A stretch of 64,000 nt of DNA. Origin: Bactericera cockerelli. Lineage: Eukaryota; Arthropoda; Insecta; Hemiptera; Triozidae. A program made the translations under genes and the position numbers. The stretch is from the NCBI GenBank assembly GCA_024516035.1, contig CM044957.1, forward strand, positions 1,446,613 to 1,510,612. The letters run 5' to 3'. The notes beneath the pieces were generated by a model. The model ran no database searches and had not been told where the DNA came from. It saw only the letters and a program-made list of their open reading frames with translations. This document shows, in pieces, positions 31,894 through 40,924 of this stretch (position 1 is its first letter; each line of letters opens with the position of its first letter).

Positions 31894-32342
31894 CTGTAAA
31901 CAATGTAAGAAGAGCTTTTGAAACTTTCATATCCAGGCTAATGGTTTTATAATGGGTCCTCTATTGACCTAGCCCATCTATGCATGGTCGCAGATTATTG
32001 ACGAATAAATCTACAGGTTTTCGATTTAAAAAAAAAGATGGGTCTGTACATAAACGAAAGACTATGATGAAAAAAATTTTATATGTACTATGTAACTCGA
32101 AACTGGATTTAATAGATGCCAAGGGACAGAACAAAAAATCCATTATAAAGAAGTTTCTAATATACTCAGCCAGTTCTCTATTACATATAAACAGGTGACG
32201 CACCTGAGATTTTCTCTATTACCTATAAAGAGTTTTCTATTATATCCGAGCATTCCGAGTCCACTATATCCGTAGGTTCGACAAACTAGAGAGCGAGGTT
32301 TTTGCTACGGCATTCTCTTTCACCCAACCCTTGTTCTCTCAC

Positions 32343-32614
32343 CTTCGTAATTTTTTTCGACTGCAGGACGCGTCTCAGGTTGCCTTTCTGTAGAAAGTAG
32401 GGGCACTTGAGGATGTCGAACAGGTAGACCCGGTCTGTCGACACCGCCACCTGGCACAGGGTGATGAGCCCGTGGAGGCCCAGGTTGTACCCCTCCAGGT
32501 CAATGGCCACGCGGGGGTGGTTGTAGTAGATCATCTTGGCGATGCGGTCCCCCTCCTCTATGTCCTCCACCAAGGTCACGTTGAAGGGAGACTCGAGACC
32601 TTTGGGCAGATTCC
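32343..32614 (-). CDS. Exonuclease-like gene, third exon (Exo I motif)
   Basis: Acceptor TTCTTCAG before 32614, donor AAG^GTGAGA after 32343; phase 1 in, 0 out. It encodes the start of the DEDDy domain: GDRIAKMIYYNHPRVAIDLEG carries the Exo I D-x-E pair (DLE), followed by YNLGLHGLITLCQVAVST and VYLFDILKCPYFL. GC-rich third positions contrast with the flanking intron. All four acidic positions and the Exo III Tyr can be found across exons 3 to 5. Confidence 0.88.
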
Positions 32615-32952
32615 CTGAAGAACAACATGCTCAGAAAATAATTTGGAAATTTTGATGGTCTCTTGAAGAAGTGGCAAGAAAATTAATTTTAGAATATTGA
32701 TGCCTTTCTGAGATGTTGATGCTTGTACGAAAATCAGATTTAAAACTATCATTATACAGGGTGGCGCAGTGCGCATGACCACATTTGAAATTGTTGCCAT
32801 ACGTTTAATATTTGAGTTAAGATATTAAAATAAAAAGTATTTTCTAGAAAAAAATGTGAAAGTTTATTTTACATGAGTCAGTTTTTCAAGTTTGAAAGAT
32901 GATGTCCGACAAATGACGTCCTTGTTACACATTCTGCGATACGTCCGCTTAA

Positions 32953-33260
32953 CTCTTTGCGGCACGGTGGTCCCAAGGAGGACCACATAAAATGGGACCC
33001 TTACTGCACGGGCCCTCCTGACTTGTTGTGCCCTGTGAAAGCTACGACAATGTCCGACTACAGCCGAAAACTTTTATCCAATAGGAAGAAGCTTGAGTGG
33101 TCCCTGGCTGAGTGAAGCGTGCTGAGACGATACTAAAGACAGTTCTCATATGGTCCCTCACGGGACCACCGTGCAGTAAGGTACATTTTCCAAGTGGTCT
33201 TTCTGGGGACCACCGTGCCGGAAAGGTTTTTAAAAAAAATCCGAGCTGTGCCGCAAAGAG
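32953..33260. mobile_element. piggyBac-like MITE nested in the mariner relic
   Basis: A 308-bp segment bounded by TTAA at 32949-32952 and 33261-33264. The termini CTCTTTGCGGCAC and GTGCCGCAAAGAG are inverted repeats. A second inner inverted pair GGTGGTCC/GGACCACC occurs. TTAA duplication is the hallmark of the piggyBac superfamily. No coding capacity. Confidence 0.85.
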
Positions 33261-33289
33261 TTAAGTTGTGCATCTCGTTCAGCAAATCT

Positions 33290-33560
33290 CCTCAGGGATC
33301 CGAGCGATTTCACGGTGGATAGAGTCCTTCAGGTCAGCAACGCTACGAGGTTTGTCGACATAATTCTTAGACTTTAGATATCCCTTAAAAAATCACACGG
33401 AGTGAGGTCGGATGAGCGTCGGGGCCACGTCGGGGTCACCATTCCGGGAAATCACACGACCGGGAAAAATTTGACGCACAAGATCCATGGACACTCTTGC
33501 CGTGTGTACAATGGCACCGTCTTGTTGGAACCATATTATGTATTGTGTCTTTAGCGAGCG
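33290..33560 (-). pseudogene. Mariner-type transposase C-terminal relic
   Basis: From 33540 downward the minus strand reads WFQQDGAIVHTARVSMDLVR, then FPGRVISRNGD, a degenerate RSPDL-like segment, GYLKSKNYVDKPRSVADLK and IHREIARIPEEIC. The second catalytic Asp (QQDGA) is there. Stops break the frame. The N-terminal half has been lost. Confidence 0.85.
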
Positions 33561-34050
33561 TCTCGAAGAATGTGCGTCTTGAACTCGATAAGAACGTCAT
33601 TTGTCGGACATCATCTTTCAAACGTGAAAAACTGAGTCATGTAGAATAAACTTCCACATTTTTTCTACAAAATACTTTTTATTTCAATATCTTAACTCAA
33701 ATATTAAACGCAATGCAACAATTTCAAATGTGGTCATGCGCACTGCGCCACCCTGTAGTAGTTATAGACGGTAAAAGAACAAGAGGGAGACCAAAGATGA
33801 GATGGAGAGACAAAGTTGAAGAAGACCTAATGGTTCTTTTCAGAGGATTCTGAAATGAGGTTAATTTTTCAATCATCTTTGTCTATTATTTTATACATAT
33901 TATATTTTACTGACAATCTTCGATATAATCCATTAGATGTATTTGATTTTACCTATTTCCGAAGTTATTCGAGGATTGACATTATACTTTAAACTATCGA
34001 TGCTTTATGGATTGACTATCATGGTAAAAAAAAACGCTGTTCATACATAC

Positions 34051-34289
34051 CATCTTCAAACAGATACTTGGGTTTGCGGATGATGGCCTTGTACCGTCTC
34101 TTCAGCTCGTTGAGGTCCAGACTCCTCAGAGAGACTTTGCCGTCCTTGACGCGGAACACCAGCGGGAAGTGGCGGAGGAACATCTCAAAGTGGGACAGGT
34201 CGGAGCCGCACATGCGCTTGAAGTCGTAGGCGAAGTGAGAGCAGTACTGGAAGATCTGGACGGTGGGGATAATCTGGTTTCTGGAGAAG
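34051..34289 (-). CDS. Exonuclease-like gene, second visible exon
   Basis: Acceptor CCGCAG before 34289, donor ATG^GTATGT after 34051; phase 2 in, 1 out. It encodes FSRNQIIPTVQIFQYCSHF, then HFEMFLRHFPLVFRVKDGKV and SLRSLDLNELKRRYKAI. The FLRHFPLVFRV...VSLR pattern resembles the winged-helix-like module found before the nuclease domain in Egalitarian relatives; that match is by memory of the pattern only. Confidence 0.8.
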
Positions 34290-34309
34290 CTGCGGACGTG
34301 AAATGAAAG

Positions 34310-34560
34310 ATGGCATCAACCAGCATCGCCCTCGATTGCACCAGTTCTCGTTCTGTTACTGAATTTAAGTAACGTCCAACAGGATCGAGGTTTTCTTCGG
34401 ATCACGGAAGTTAAGCAACGTCCAACGAGGAGAAGACTTGGTGATGAGTTCCGGCCAACTTAGGCTAGGTGAGGTTAATGTGGGTATCATGTTTTTGAGT
34501 TTCCTGCGAATGGAGGGTAACACCCCATCCTAGAGATGAACTAGCTTTTGAATGGGACGT
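34310..34560 (+). mobile_element. 5S-derived SINE with duplicated head
   Basis: Two 5S-like head segments in a row (TGAATTTAAGTAACGTCC and CGGAAGTTAAGCAACGTCC) precede one body (TTAGGCTAGGTGAGGTTAATG, TGCGAATGGAGGGTAACACC). Confidence 0.7.
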
Positions 34561-34753
34561 TTCTCGATAGAGCCCTCCACTTAGTCCGATCGTGCTACTC
34601 GTCACCTCTCATTCCCTTCTCTCTTATATCACTATTCACACAATCCTTCTTTATCTTCTTTGGTCTACCTCTCTTTCTTCTTCCTCTCACCTCTATGTAC
34701 TCGCCGTACTCCCAACCTCATAAACTTTGTAAACATAAAAAATGGCTACATAC

Positions 34754-34938
34754 TGGCTGATCATTGTGTGAGCCAGCAAGGTCTTGGTGGCGCAGGCTGT
34801 GTCGATGTTCTTTCTAATGTAGTAGAGATAGTCGATGGTGGCATTCTTCCGGGACTCTGAGAGCTCATGGTGCTGTGTGTTGTTGAAGTACAGGTAGAGG
34901 GCTTTGTTCTTCATGAACACGTCCATTCCTGCAACCAG
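34754..34938 (-). CDS. Exonuclease-like gene, first secure exon
   Basis: Acceptor ATATTCCAG before 34938, donor CA^GTATGT after 34754; phase 2 out matches the next exon. It encodes LVAGMDVFMKNKALYLYF then SESRKNATIDYLYYIRKN and TLLAHTMIS. It opens in phase 0 and has an internal ATG at 34926, so it could contain the start codon. However, the upstream candidate exon at 36012 would also join in phase. Confidence 0.75.
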
Positions 34939-34954
34939 CTGGAATATAATATTT

Positions 34955-35560
34955 TTTTTATTTTTTTTTTATTTATTATTATTAATAATTATAATAATAA
35001 GGTCATAGTGCTGCGTGTTGTGTCTGTATGATTATTATATGCAAGCATCAGTCATTGCTATCTGGGCTAACATTCTGTAACACATGAAATAAGGTTAAAA
35101 AAAACCGACCCGAACAGCGTTAATCGTTTACATAGACAAGGCAAGGGAGATATACATTTATGTACAAAAAAATATGTTAAAAAGTCTACGAAACGATGAT
35201 AAATAATACCTAATGGTCAAGACGTGGTATCAGGTTGGACAATTTCGAGTAATTGAACAAGTCATATCAAGACCATTCCTCAAATAAAATACCAAAAAAA
35301 AAAAAAAAAAAAAAAAAAAAAGATTCAGGCACTTCCAGGTTCAGCTAAAACCAGGAACAACTAGGTTACATTTATCTACCTCTAAAAACTTTTAAAATTA
35401 TCTTTAAGCATGTTTTAAAATTATTAGCAACAAGATTTGCTACACTTCACGTACGTATGAATGCTTTCTATGAGAGAAACGTGACACGCATGGTAAAAGC
35501 TCTGCTTAAAATACAAGTTTCTGATATTCACGAGTAGCTAGCTGCTAAGTTGTTTGTTTA
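34955..35560. other. Intron sequence, nothing recognised
   Basis: AT-rich, with T-runs (34950-34975) and an A-run (35295-35320). Confidence 0.5.
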
Positions 35561-35945
35561 TTTCGGTTTAATGTCACTTTATACTACATGTTCATATCAC
35601 GACGGGAATTTAACCTAACATTCGCTGGGCAAACAACGCAGCAATTCTAATTAACCTCACGCAGTCTGAGTGGGGCCGGGAATAGTCAGCATCACGAGGG
35701 TTCGAATTTGAATAGCTAGGTACCCATACAAGTGCTAACATCGCTGGATGTTTCTTAACTTCAGGTTTGGACTAGTATGGGTGAGCAATTGAGCATTCAA
35801 ATTCGAACTCTCATGACGCTATTCCCGACTCCACTCAGGCTGGGTGAGGTTAATTTGAGTAGCTGGTTTGAGAGGTTTCAGCGAATTGAGGGCTATATGA
35901 ACATGTAGTTGAAAGCGACGTTAAAAAAAAAAAAAAACAAGGAAA
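35560..35945. mobile_element. Two head-to-head 5S-derived SINE pieces
   Basis: 35560-35755 is antisense (AACCTCACGCAGTCTGAGTG, GAATAGTCAGCATCACG, TGTTTCTTAACTTCAGG). 35765-35945 is sense (AGTATGGGTGAGC, GACTCCACTCAGGCTGGG, AAGCGACGTTAAAAAAAA). The facing copies form a potential hairpin. Confidence 0.7.
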
Positions 35946-36011
35946 AATCACAGTATTTCTAATAAAAAACGCATTTATTTTTATTTATTTACTTAATTAA
36001 AAAGTTCTTAC

Positions 36012-36044
36012 CTGATGAGCCAGGCAGTCCTCAAGGTCTCTGAA
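36012..36044 (-). CDS. Possible 33-bp exon upstream in the exonuclease-like gene
   Basis: The donor CAG^GTAAGA is perfect, and FRDLEDCLAHQ joins in phase to the exon at 34938 (LVAGMDVF). An in-frame TAA lies 6 bp before the proposed acceptor AAAGTCAG, so the exon can only be this short. The polypyrimidine tract is poor. Tentative. Confidence 0.35.
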
Positions 36045-36309
36045 CTGACTTTACGTCAACACGGCAGTCATGTGCTCGCGTGACATCAGAGTACTATCTC
36101 AGTTCCGATCAAAACAAAAATGCCACACATTGAGATGTTTTCTACTGACAGATGGCTACTCATTGACACCAACACTGTGTTCAATGAGTTGAGGTGATTA
36201 AAAATGTCGCGACATCTCTAGACCAAATCTGCCATTAACGTTTAAGAGTGAACAAAAAGTTATCATATTTGTGTTAGTCACTTTCCTGATGTCACAACTA
36301 CCACATAAA

Positions 36310-36600
36310 GAACAACATTAGCCTGCGGCAACTGCACGTTCAGTACAACAGTTCTTGTTAAATCACTGAAGTTAAGCAACGTCCAGTGAGGTGAGGAATC
36401 CAATCCACGGACCCATGCGCTACCTTGAAAAACTTAAAAATATCACATTTGTGTTAATCGCTCTCTCAAGATATCACAACTACTCAAACTAGCATTACTA
36501 AATATTTGTTGAACTCGGTACTTGAACCACCGACCTCCAGGTTATAAGCCCGCCATCCTATCGATCAATCTACCGAGGTCTAAACCAAATCTGACATTAC
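36310..36600. mobile_element. SINE scraps: 5S head and antisense tRNA-like piece
   Basis: 36310-36400 is a 5S-like head (TCACTGAAGTTAAGCAACG). 36460-36590 has CTTGAACCACCGACCTCCAGG, the antisense tRNA-like family. Confidence 0.6.
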
Positions 36601-36604
36601 CGTT

Positions 36605-37110
36605 CAAGAGTAGTCACCATGGTGTAACAGTTGTGGTCCAGAGATCCTGAGTTCGATCCCTGATTGGGCAGAATTTTCTCACAAAAAATCTATTATCTAC
36701 AAAGTAACAATTTATTGAGGATGGCATTTTTGGCCCAACCCAGGCTGAGTAAGGTTAATGTGGTAGCTGGTACGATTCTCAGCGAATGGAGGGTAAAGCC
36801 CTCGTCCTGAACTATCATATTATACCTTGTAATATATACCAAATAAAAGTTAAAGGATTTATAAATTTGTTGATTATTTATTTTTGATTTCAAGAAATCA
36901 TACATGGTATTTTTGTATAAACGCCTTATAACTTATGATATATGCAATGTGCGATGTTTATTTAAAAATATTTTGCTTTTATTCTTGAATACACCATTCT
37001 TTGGGTTACTCTCCATTCTCTCTAAACTCTAAGGTTGTTAGATTGATTCTAATAAAAACCCCCATCGCACACGAAAAAACCCCCCAGTATTGACCACATT
37101 TGGAGAAAAA
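36605..37110. other. Intergenic, with one SINE body scrap
   Basis: 36715-36800 has CCAACCCAGGCTGAGTAAGG and GCGAATGGAGGGTAAAGCC from the 5S-SINE body. GAGTTCGATCCCTGATTGG near 36650 is a tRNA-like B-box. Nothing else is supported. Confidence 0.5.
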
Positions 37111-37117
37111 AAAATAC

Positions 37118-37528
37118 CCATTTTTTCTTAGCATCCTCAGGATGGCCGTCAATTCTCATCAAACTTGCTAGTGCCTGTGTCAAAATTTGTTCGGACAAAT
37201 TTTGCGTGTTTTATGGAATAAAATACTTGATTGTTTTATTCTGTTCAGGTGTGAAAAAAGACATCAAACAAAACCGTGAAAAACAAAGTGGTGTATCTAG
37301 AAACATCGAAATTTTGTTGGCTTCCTGCAAAATGGTGCAGAATCGACTCAACTTAAACAGGAAGGAAGCACTGACCTGAAGAATGAACCAGAGTCGTACT
37401 TTTTCGAAAAGCTGCAAAAAATCACTTTGAGCAGTTACGAAGGCGAAGCCGAGAAAGCGGAAACCGGGCTGGAAATAGCTTCAGTAATTTACCATTAACG
37501 GGTGTAAACGTTTTTTTGGTCCATCCTG
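37118..37528. mobile_element. Solo terminal repeat of the 48828-51208 mariner family
   Basis: It matches the right terminal inverted repeat of the 2.4-kb mariner element from TAGCATCCTCAGG to CGTTTTTTTGGTCCATCCTG, ending next to TA. The rest of the element is absent. Confidence 0.8.
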
Positions 37529-37552
37529 TATGTATGTTATATATTAGTAAAG

Positions 37553-37745
37553 TGCACTGGTAATCAAGTGGATAACGCGCTAGTCTGGTAATCCAGGTAG
37601 CGTAGGGATCCGTTGGTTCGAATCCCACCCAGTGTACGAATTTGAGTTTGTGACGACATAATAATAACTCTGAGGGTTAGGTCGTAGAAAATGCTTTGAG
37701 CATTAACCTCGCCTGGTGGTTACTTTCCACTAAAGAGTATTATTA
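37553..37745 (+). mobile_element. tRNA-derived SINE, well preserved
   Basis: A-box side GTGGATAACGCGCTAGTCTGG, B-box side TTGGTTCGAATCCCACCC, body GACGACATAATAATAACTC, tail AACCTCGCCTGGTGGTTAC and a final ATTATTA. This is the best example of the family in the window. Confidence 0.8.
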
Positions 37746-37749
37746 GATA

Positions 37750-39195
37750 TCAATAAAAAGATAATATGTTGTTTACAAATAAAATAATTTGTTAGGTAAA
37801 TATATTTCTCTTTTGTTGATTCAAATATTTAGCACAAGTAAGAACAAAATAAAATCTATATATACAGTCTAACATATGGAGGACATTGTACATAAAGTAT
37901 AAAAATATTGGTAGGTACTAAATTAAATACCTACTTGGCTAGGTAGTCGAATACTATGCTACGTTTACTTTCAACATTTTGTTCCCATGCATTTTTTTTA
38001 CATTTATTTCGGGGCAATTTTTACATTCAATATTACATTTTTAAGGATCGTGGTATTTTCTTTTTTTCTTCTCATTGTTTGTAGCCGTCTATAGTTATAA
38101 AGCTGTGACCCTTAGCCTGCCAATAACAAGTCTTCATTATATCAGTTACAATAACAGGGTGATAATATTGTCTGTTTATTATTATTTATAAAAAAGAAGA
38201 AATTTCGGTCTAGAAGAATAGTTTTGGAAGTTAGATTATGACATAGGATAATATATCGTCTCTTGTTCCACTTAACCGACGCCTTAGCTAATTTTGAAGA
38301 AAAAAAAAATCTTCGTGCGGCTATAAGGGCCGATTTATGAAACAGGATTAGTTAATCTTAGTGGACACTATCCCTTAACTTTCACCTTGACAATAACTGT
38401 AGAGGTCATATCTAAGCCGGGCTTTATATTACGTTTGTGGCGTAACGGATCTCTAGTTAGCCTTCGTGGCAGGAAATCTCGTTTTAATATACCTATCGGT
38501 CAGCTGATTAAATCTAAAGGTCGGCTTGGACTTACTTACTAATCCTGTTTCATAATACGGCCCCAAGACCGTTCACTTACTCTGGGTCTGAGTGAGTGTC
38601 TAGAGGAGAGTTCTACATTAGTTGCGTTACTCCTCTACTCTACTCTAGAGTCCACCGATAAGTCGTCGGAAAAAAGGCATCGACAATGGACATCCTAAGT
38701 TTCAGCCTCCCGGAACGTATACCAGTACGGAGAAACAGAGACAAGTTGTTGTTCTTGTTGTAGCCAGCTTGGCTACAACTGGAGGGGGAGTGATGGTCTC
38801 CAGCCAACTTTATTTCAAAGTTGACTCGTCCTGAACCACATATTTCTATGTGCGATCAACCATCGTGAGAACTTGCGCTTTTTCTTGTCAAGCCATTAAA
38901 CCTTGGTGAAACTGCAAGTTAGCCTGGCTTGTTAGGGTTTGTAGTGAGTACATATATATTTATATTTTTTATATGTAGTTTCTGTTTATAGTCCTCTAGC
39001 AAGACACTGGTCTTTTCACTGTTGAATGTCTCCTAGCTGATAAATCCTGTTTCATTATACGGACCTTAGAATCCACCGGTCTTCAGAAAAAAAAGGCATC
39101 GACAATGGACATCCTAAGTTTCAGCATCCTGGAAGGTATACCAGTACGGAGAAAGAGAGACGAGTGTTAAGTAAGAGACTTAAGTAGAGATTTAT
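37750..39195. other. Intergenic spacer between ATP7 and the exonuclease-like gene
   Basis: No gene is supported. ATCGACAATGGACATCCTAA and CCAGTACGGAGAAA occur at about 38680-38745 and again at 39090-39155, immediately downstream of the ATP7 stop. The second copy is probably ATP7 3' untranslated sequence. Confidence 0.5.
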
Positions 39196-39196
39196 T
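39191..39196 (-). promoter_or_regulatory. AATAAA hexamer just after the ATP7 stop
   Basis: A canonical polyadenylation hexamer on the minus strand begins only 4 bp after the TGA. It could work, but the very short distance makes a downstream site equally likely. Confidence 0.35.
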
Positions 39197-39200
39197 GCCC

Positions 39201-39351
39201 TCAGACGGGCGAGTTCTGCACGAGGCTGACCTTGCCGGGGGCGTACTTGCCGTCGAACACCACAGGGGCGGCGTAGGAGTACTCGTCCTGGTCCTCCGAG
39301 TTGCTGAGCAGGTGGTTCTCCACGTCCGATTTGGAGCGGCTGAGCCACCAT
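39201..39351 (-). CDS. ATP7: ATP7 terminal exon (cytosolic tail)
   Basis: Acceptor CCCCCAG before 39351; entry phase 2 matches the exon ending at 43807 (AA+A gives Lys). It encodes WWLSRSKSDVENHLLSNSED through YAAPVVFDGKYAPG to a C-terminus NSPV and TGA at 39201-39203. The acidic/dileucine HLLS and the last residues S-P-V fit trafficking signals of ATP7 tails (dileucine; class I PDZ ligand S/T-x-hydrophobic). Function of these signals here is inference. Confidence 0.9.
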
Positions 39352-39711
39352 CTGGGGGGAAGAAAATGAAAACGTTATTCTCGTAGGTGGTCTTTTTTCA
39401 AGGATTTTTTTTTTCGAACAAGGCGTTGTTTTAATTAATTGGTTGAACCCATGTCATTCAGAACCAGTATTGCTCGAAGTTGCTTCAAGAGCTCTTAGGG
39501 AGCTGTAGAGCTGAGTCTAAATTTTGCGTATTTTGTGTTGGGGAAAACCGATGCCAAGTCATTACTTAGGTTCTCGATATTGTTTATTAATTTCGCCCTT
39601 AGACTACTGCATTTTTAATTCGCCGTGCCTGGGATTCGAAGAGACGACCTCCAGGTTACTTCTAGGCCCGCCGCTTTATTGATCGAGCTACTGCTACACA
39701 TGCGGATTAAG

Positions 39712-40451
39712 TTATTTGTTATTAGGTTCATATTAGAAATCCAAATTCTTAGGTATATGTATGTAATATTATATAAAACTAGGATTCTTTAATTTAAATT
39801 TTCACTCACCGACTTAAGTTTCGCCTAACTCGTAGGCTTGATCACGATTACTGGACTGGTTAGTTTTAATGTTGCTGTTGCTGTGAAGATATAGGTTCTT
39901 TCTTATAGACCAGATATGGTAATGTGTCTATTATATCATTTAGATTCATATTTGTTTCTACAGATCGATGGATGTATATCTGTTCCTGGCACATGATTTC
40001 TCGGAACTTATTACCTTTATATAGGAGGTCTACTTTTGTTTTCTTAAGGTCGTGTTCATCATTAATGAGGTGGTCTGCATATTTCGATCTTCCTAGGGTG
40101 TTGTTTCTGGCAGCTGCAAGGTGTTCTTCAGTTCTTGTTTTAATGCTTCTACGGGTCATACCTACGTATTCTGCACCACATTCACATGTTAGTTTGTATA
40201 CACCACTACAATCTTCTTCTTTTATTTTGTCTTTTCTATTGAACAGTGAAGTTAGGTTTTTACTTTTAAATGCTGGTTTGTATCCATATTCTTTTATGAT
40301 ACTAGCTATAGGGTGTTCTAGGCTTTTTACAAATGGTAAACCTACATACTTAATGGTTTTGATATCTCTGGTGGTGTTAAATAAGTATTAAATTTTCGGT
40401 GAGTGAAAATTTAAATTAAAGAATCCTAGTTTTATATAATATTACATACAT
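39712..40451 (-). mobile_element. Penelope-like element fragment with inverted terminal repeats
   Basis: A 12-bp direct repeat ATGCGGATTAAG (39700-39711 and 40452-40463) encloses a 740-bp insert. Its ends carry a perfect inverted repeat of about 57 bp (39755-39812 and 40396-40452). On the left an extra tail of about 43 bp lies outside the repeat. The interior encodes a GIY-YIG endonuclease on the minus strand. Penelope-like elements have LTR-like repeats in direct or inverted arrangement, a short tail on one side and a GIY-YIG domain after the reverse transcriptase, so this fits a strongly 5'-truncated copy. Confidence 0.85.
39866..40390 (-). pseudogene. GIY-YIG endonuclease C-terminal part of Penelope-like pol
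   Basis: One open frame runs through TTRDIKTIKYVGLPFV, a linker, the CSGVYKLTCECGAEYVGMTR core (GIY as GVY, YIG as YVG), RRSIKTRTEEHL with the catalytic Arg, and a C-terminus ending SSQQQQH. Cys residues before the core match the CCHH-like insertion of Penelope endonucleases. It lacks the reverse transcriptase and is cut at its N-terminal side by the inverted repeat. The endonuclease itself appears undamaged. Confidence 0.85.
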
Positions 40452-40725
40452 ATGCGGATTAAGATAAGAATGAGAATTTTCAATTTGTAAGCATCGGTGG
40501 CAGGAAACTTTGTACGAACGCCTGAGAATTAGGTCGTTATGCAATGTGTAATGTTTAGTACGCAAACATTTAGAGACAGAGTTTTGTAGATTAAAAAAAA
40601 AAAAAAAAAAAAAAAAAACAATAAAACAAAACACATATAAACTATGTTTCGTGTTAATATAGGCCGGTTGGCTGGCGCTACTTGACGAACGCCCGCCCAC
40701 CAGCGAGCTTCATTTATCTTGTTGC

Positions 40726-40897
40726 CGCCTCCTTGTCTCAGTGGTTAAGAACATTGGTTGCTGACCCGGAGGTTGCGGGATCGAATCCCGGCCGGAGCGG
40801 ACCGAGTTTTTCCGTTTCCGGAATGGCATGGATGTAAAGTTAGAATGCCCTGAAGTAATACAAAAGCGGTTCCGGAGCACAACTATCTTTTTTTTAA
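40726..40897 (+). mobile_element. tRNA-derived SINE with target duplication
   Basis: A-box side CTCAGTGGTTAAGAACATTGG, B-box GCGGGATCGAATCCCGG, then body TTTTTCCGTTTCCGG and CCCTGAAGTAATACAAAAGCG and a T-rich end. TTATCTTG(G)TTGC occurs on both sides (about 40714 and 40898). Related minus-strand copies: 45640-45700 (tail) and 63290-63450. Confidence 0.85.
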
Positions 40898-40924
40898 TTA
40901 TCTTGGTTGCACATGATGTCATGT

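Larger units (their letters stand above)
32757..33755 (-). mobile_element. Tc1/mariner-like element with long inverted repeats
   Basis: It starts CAGGGTGGCGCAGTGCGCAT and ends with the complement, with TA on both sides (32755-32756, 33756-33757). The inverted repeats extend about 190 bp. The interior, minus strand, keeps a transposase C-terminal relic. A piggyBac-like MITE has inserted in the interior at 32953-33260. It lies between the second and third exons of the exonuclease gene. Confidence 0.88.
22602..34938 (-). other. EXD1/Egalitarian-like exonuclease gene span
   Basis: Seven exons join with matching phases into 534 codons plus a stop. The protein has an N-terminal helical region, a DEDDy 3'-5' exonuclease domain (about residues 165-345), an Arg/Ala-rich linker and a C-terminal transmembrane segment (about 480-497). 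The closest families I recognise are EXD1, the piRNA-pathway exonuclease-like protein, and Egalitarian, the RNA-localisation adaptor; which of these is the ortholog is not certain. A fumarate hydratase gene lies in the intron between the last two exons but one (27736-30968). The 5' end is unresolved: a possible 33-bp exon lies at 36012-36044. Confidence 0.75.

Noticed and set aside
37211..37628. Minus-strand frames of 68 codons
   Set aside because: They are within a solo mariner end and a SINE.
40726..40897. Functional tRNA gene
   Set aside because: A- and B-boxes are present, but no complete acceptor stem closes, and the sequence continues into a SINE body with target duplications. The same applies to the other tRNA-like heads.
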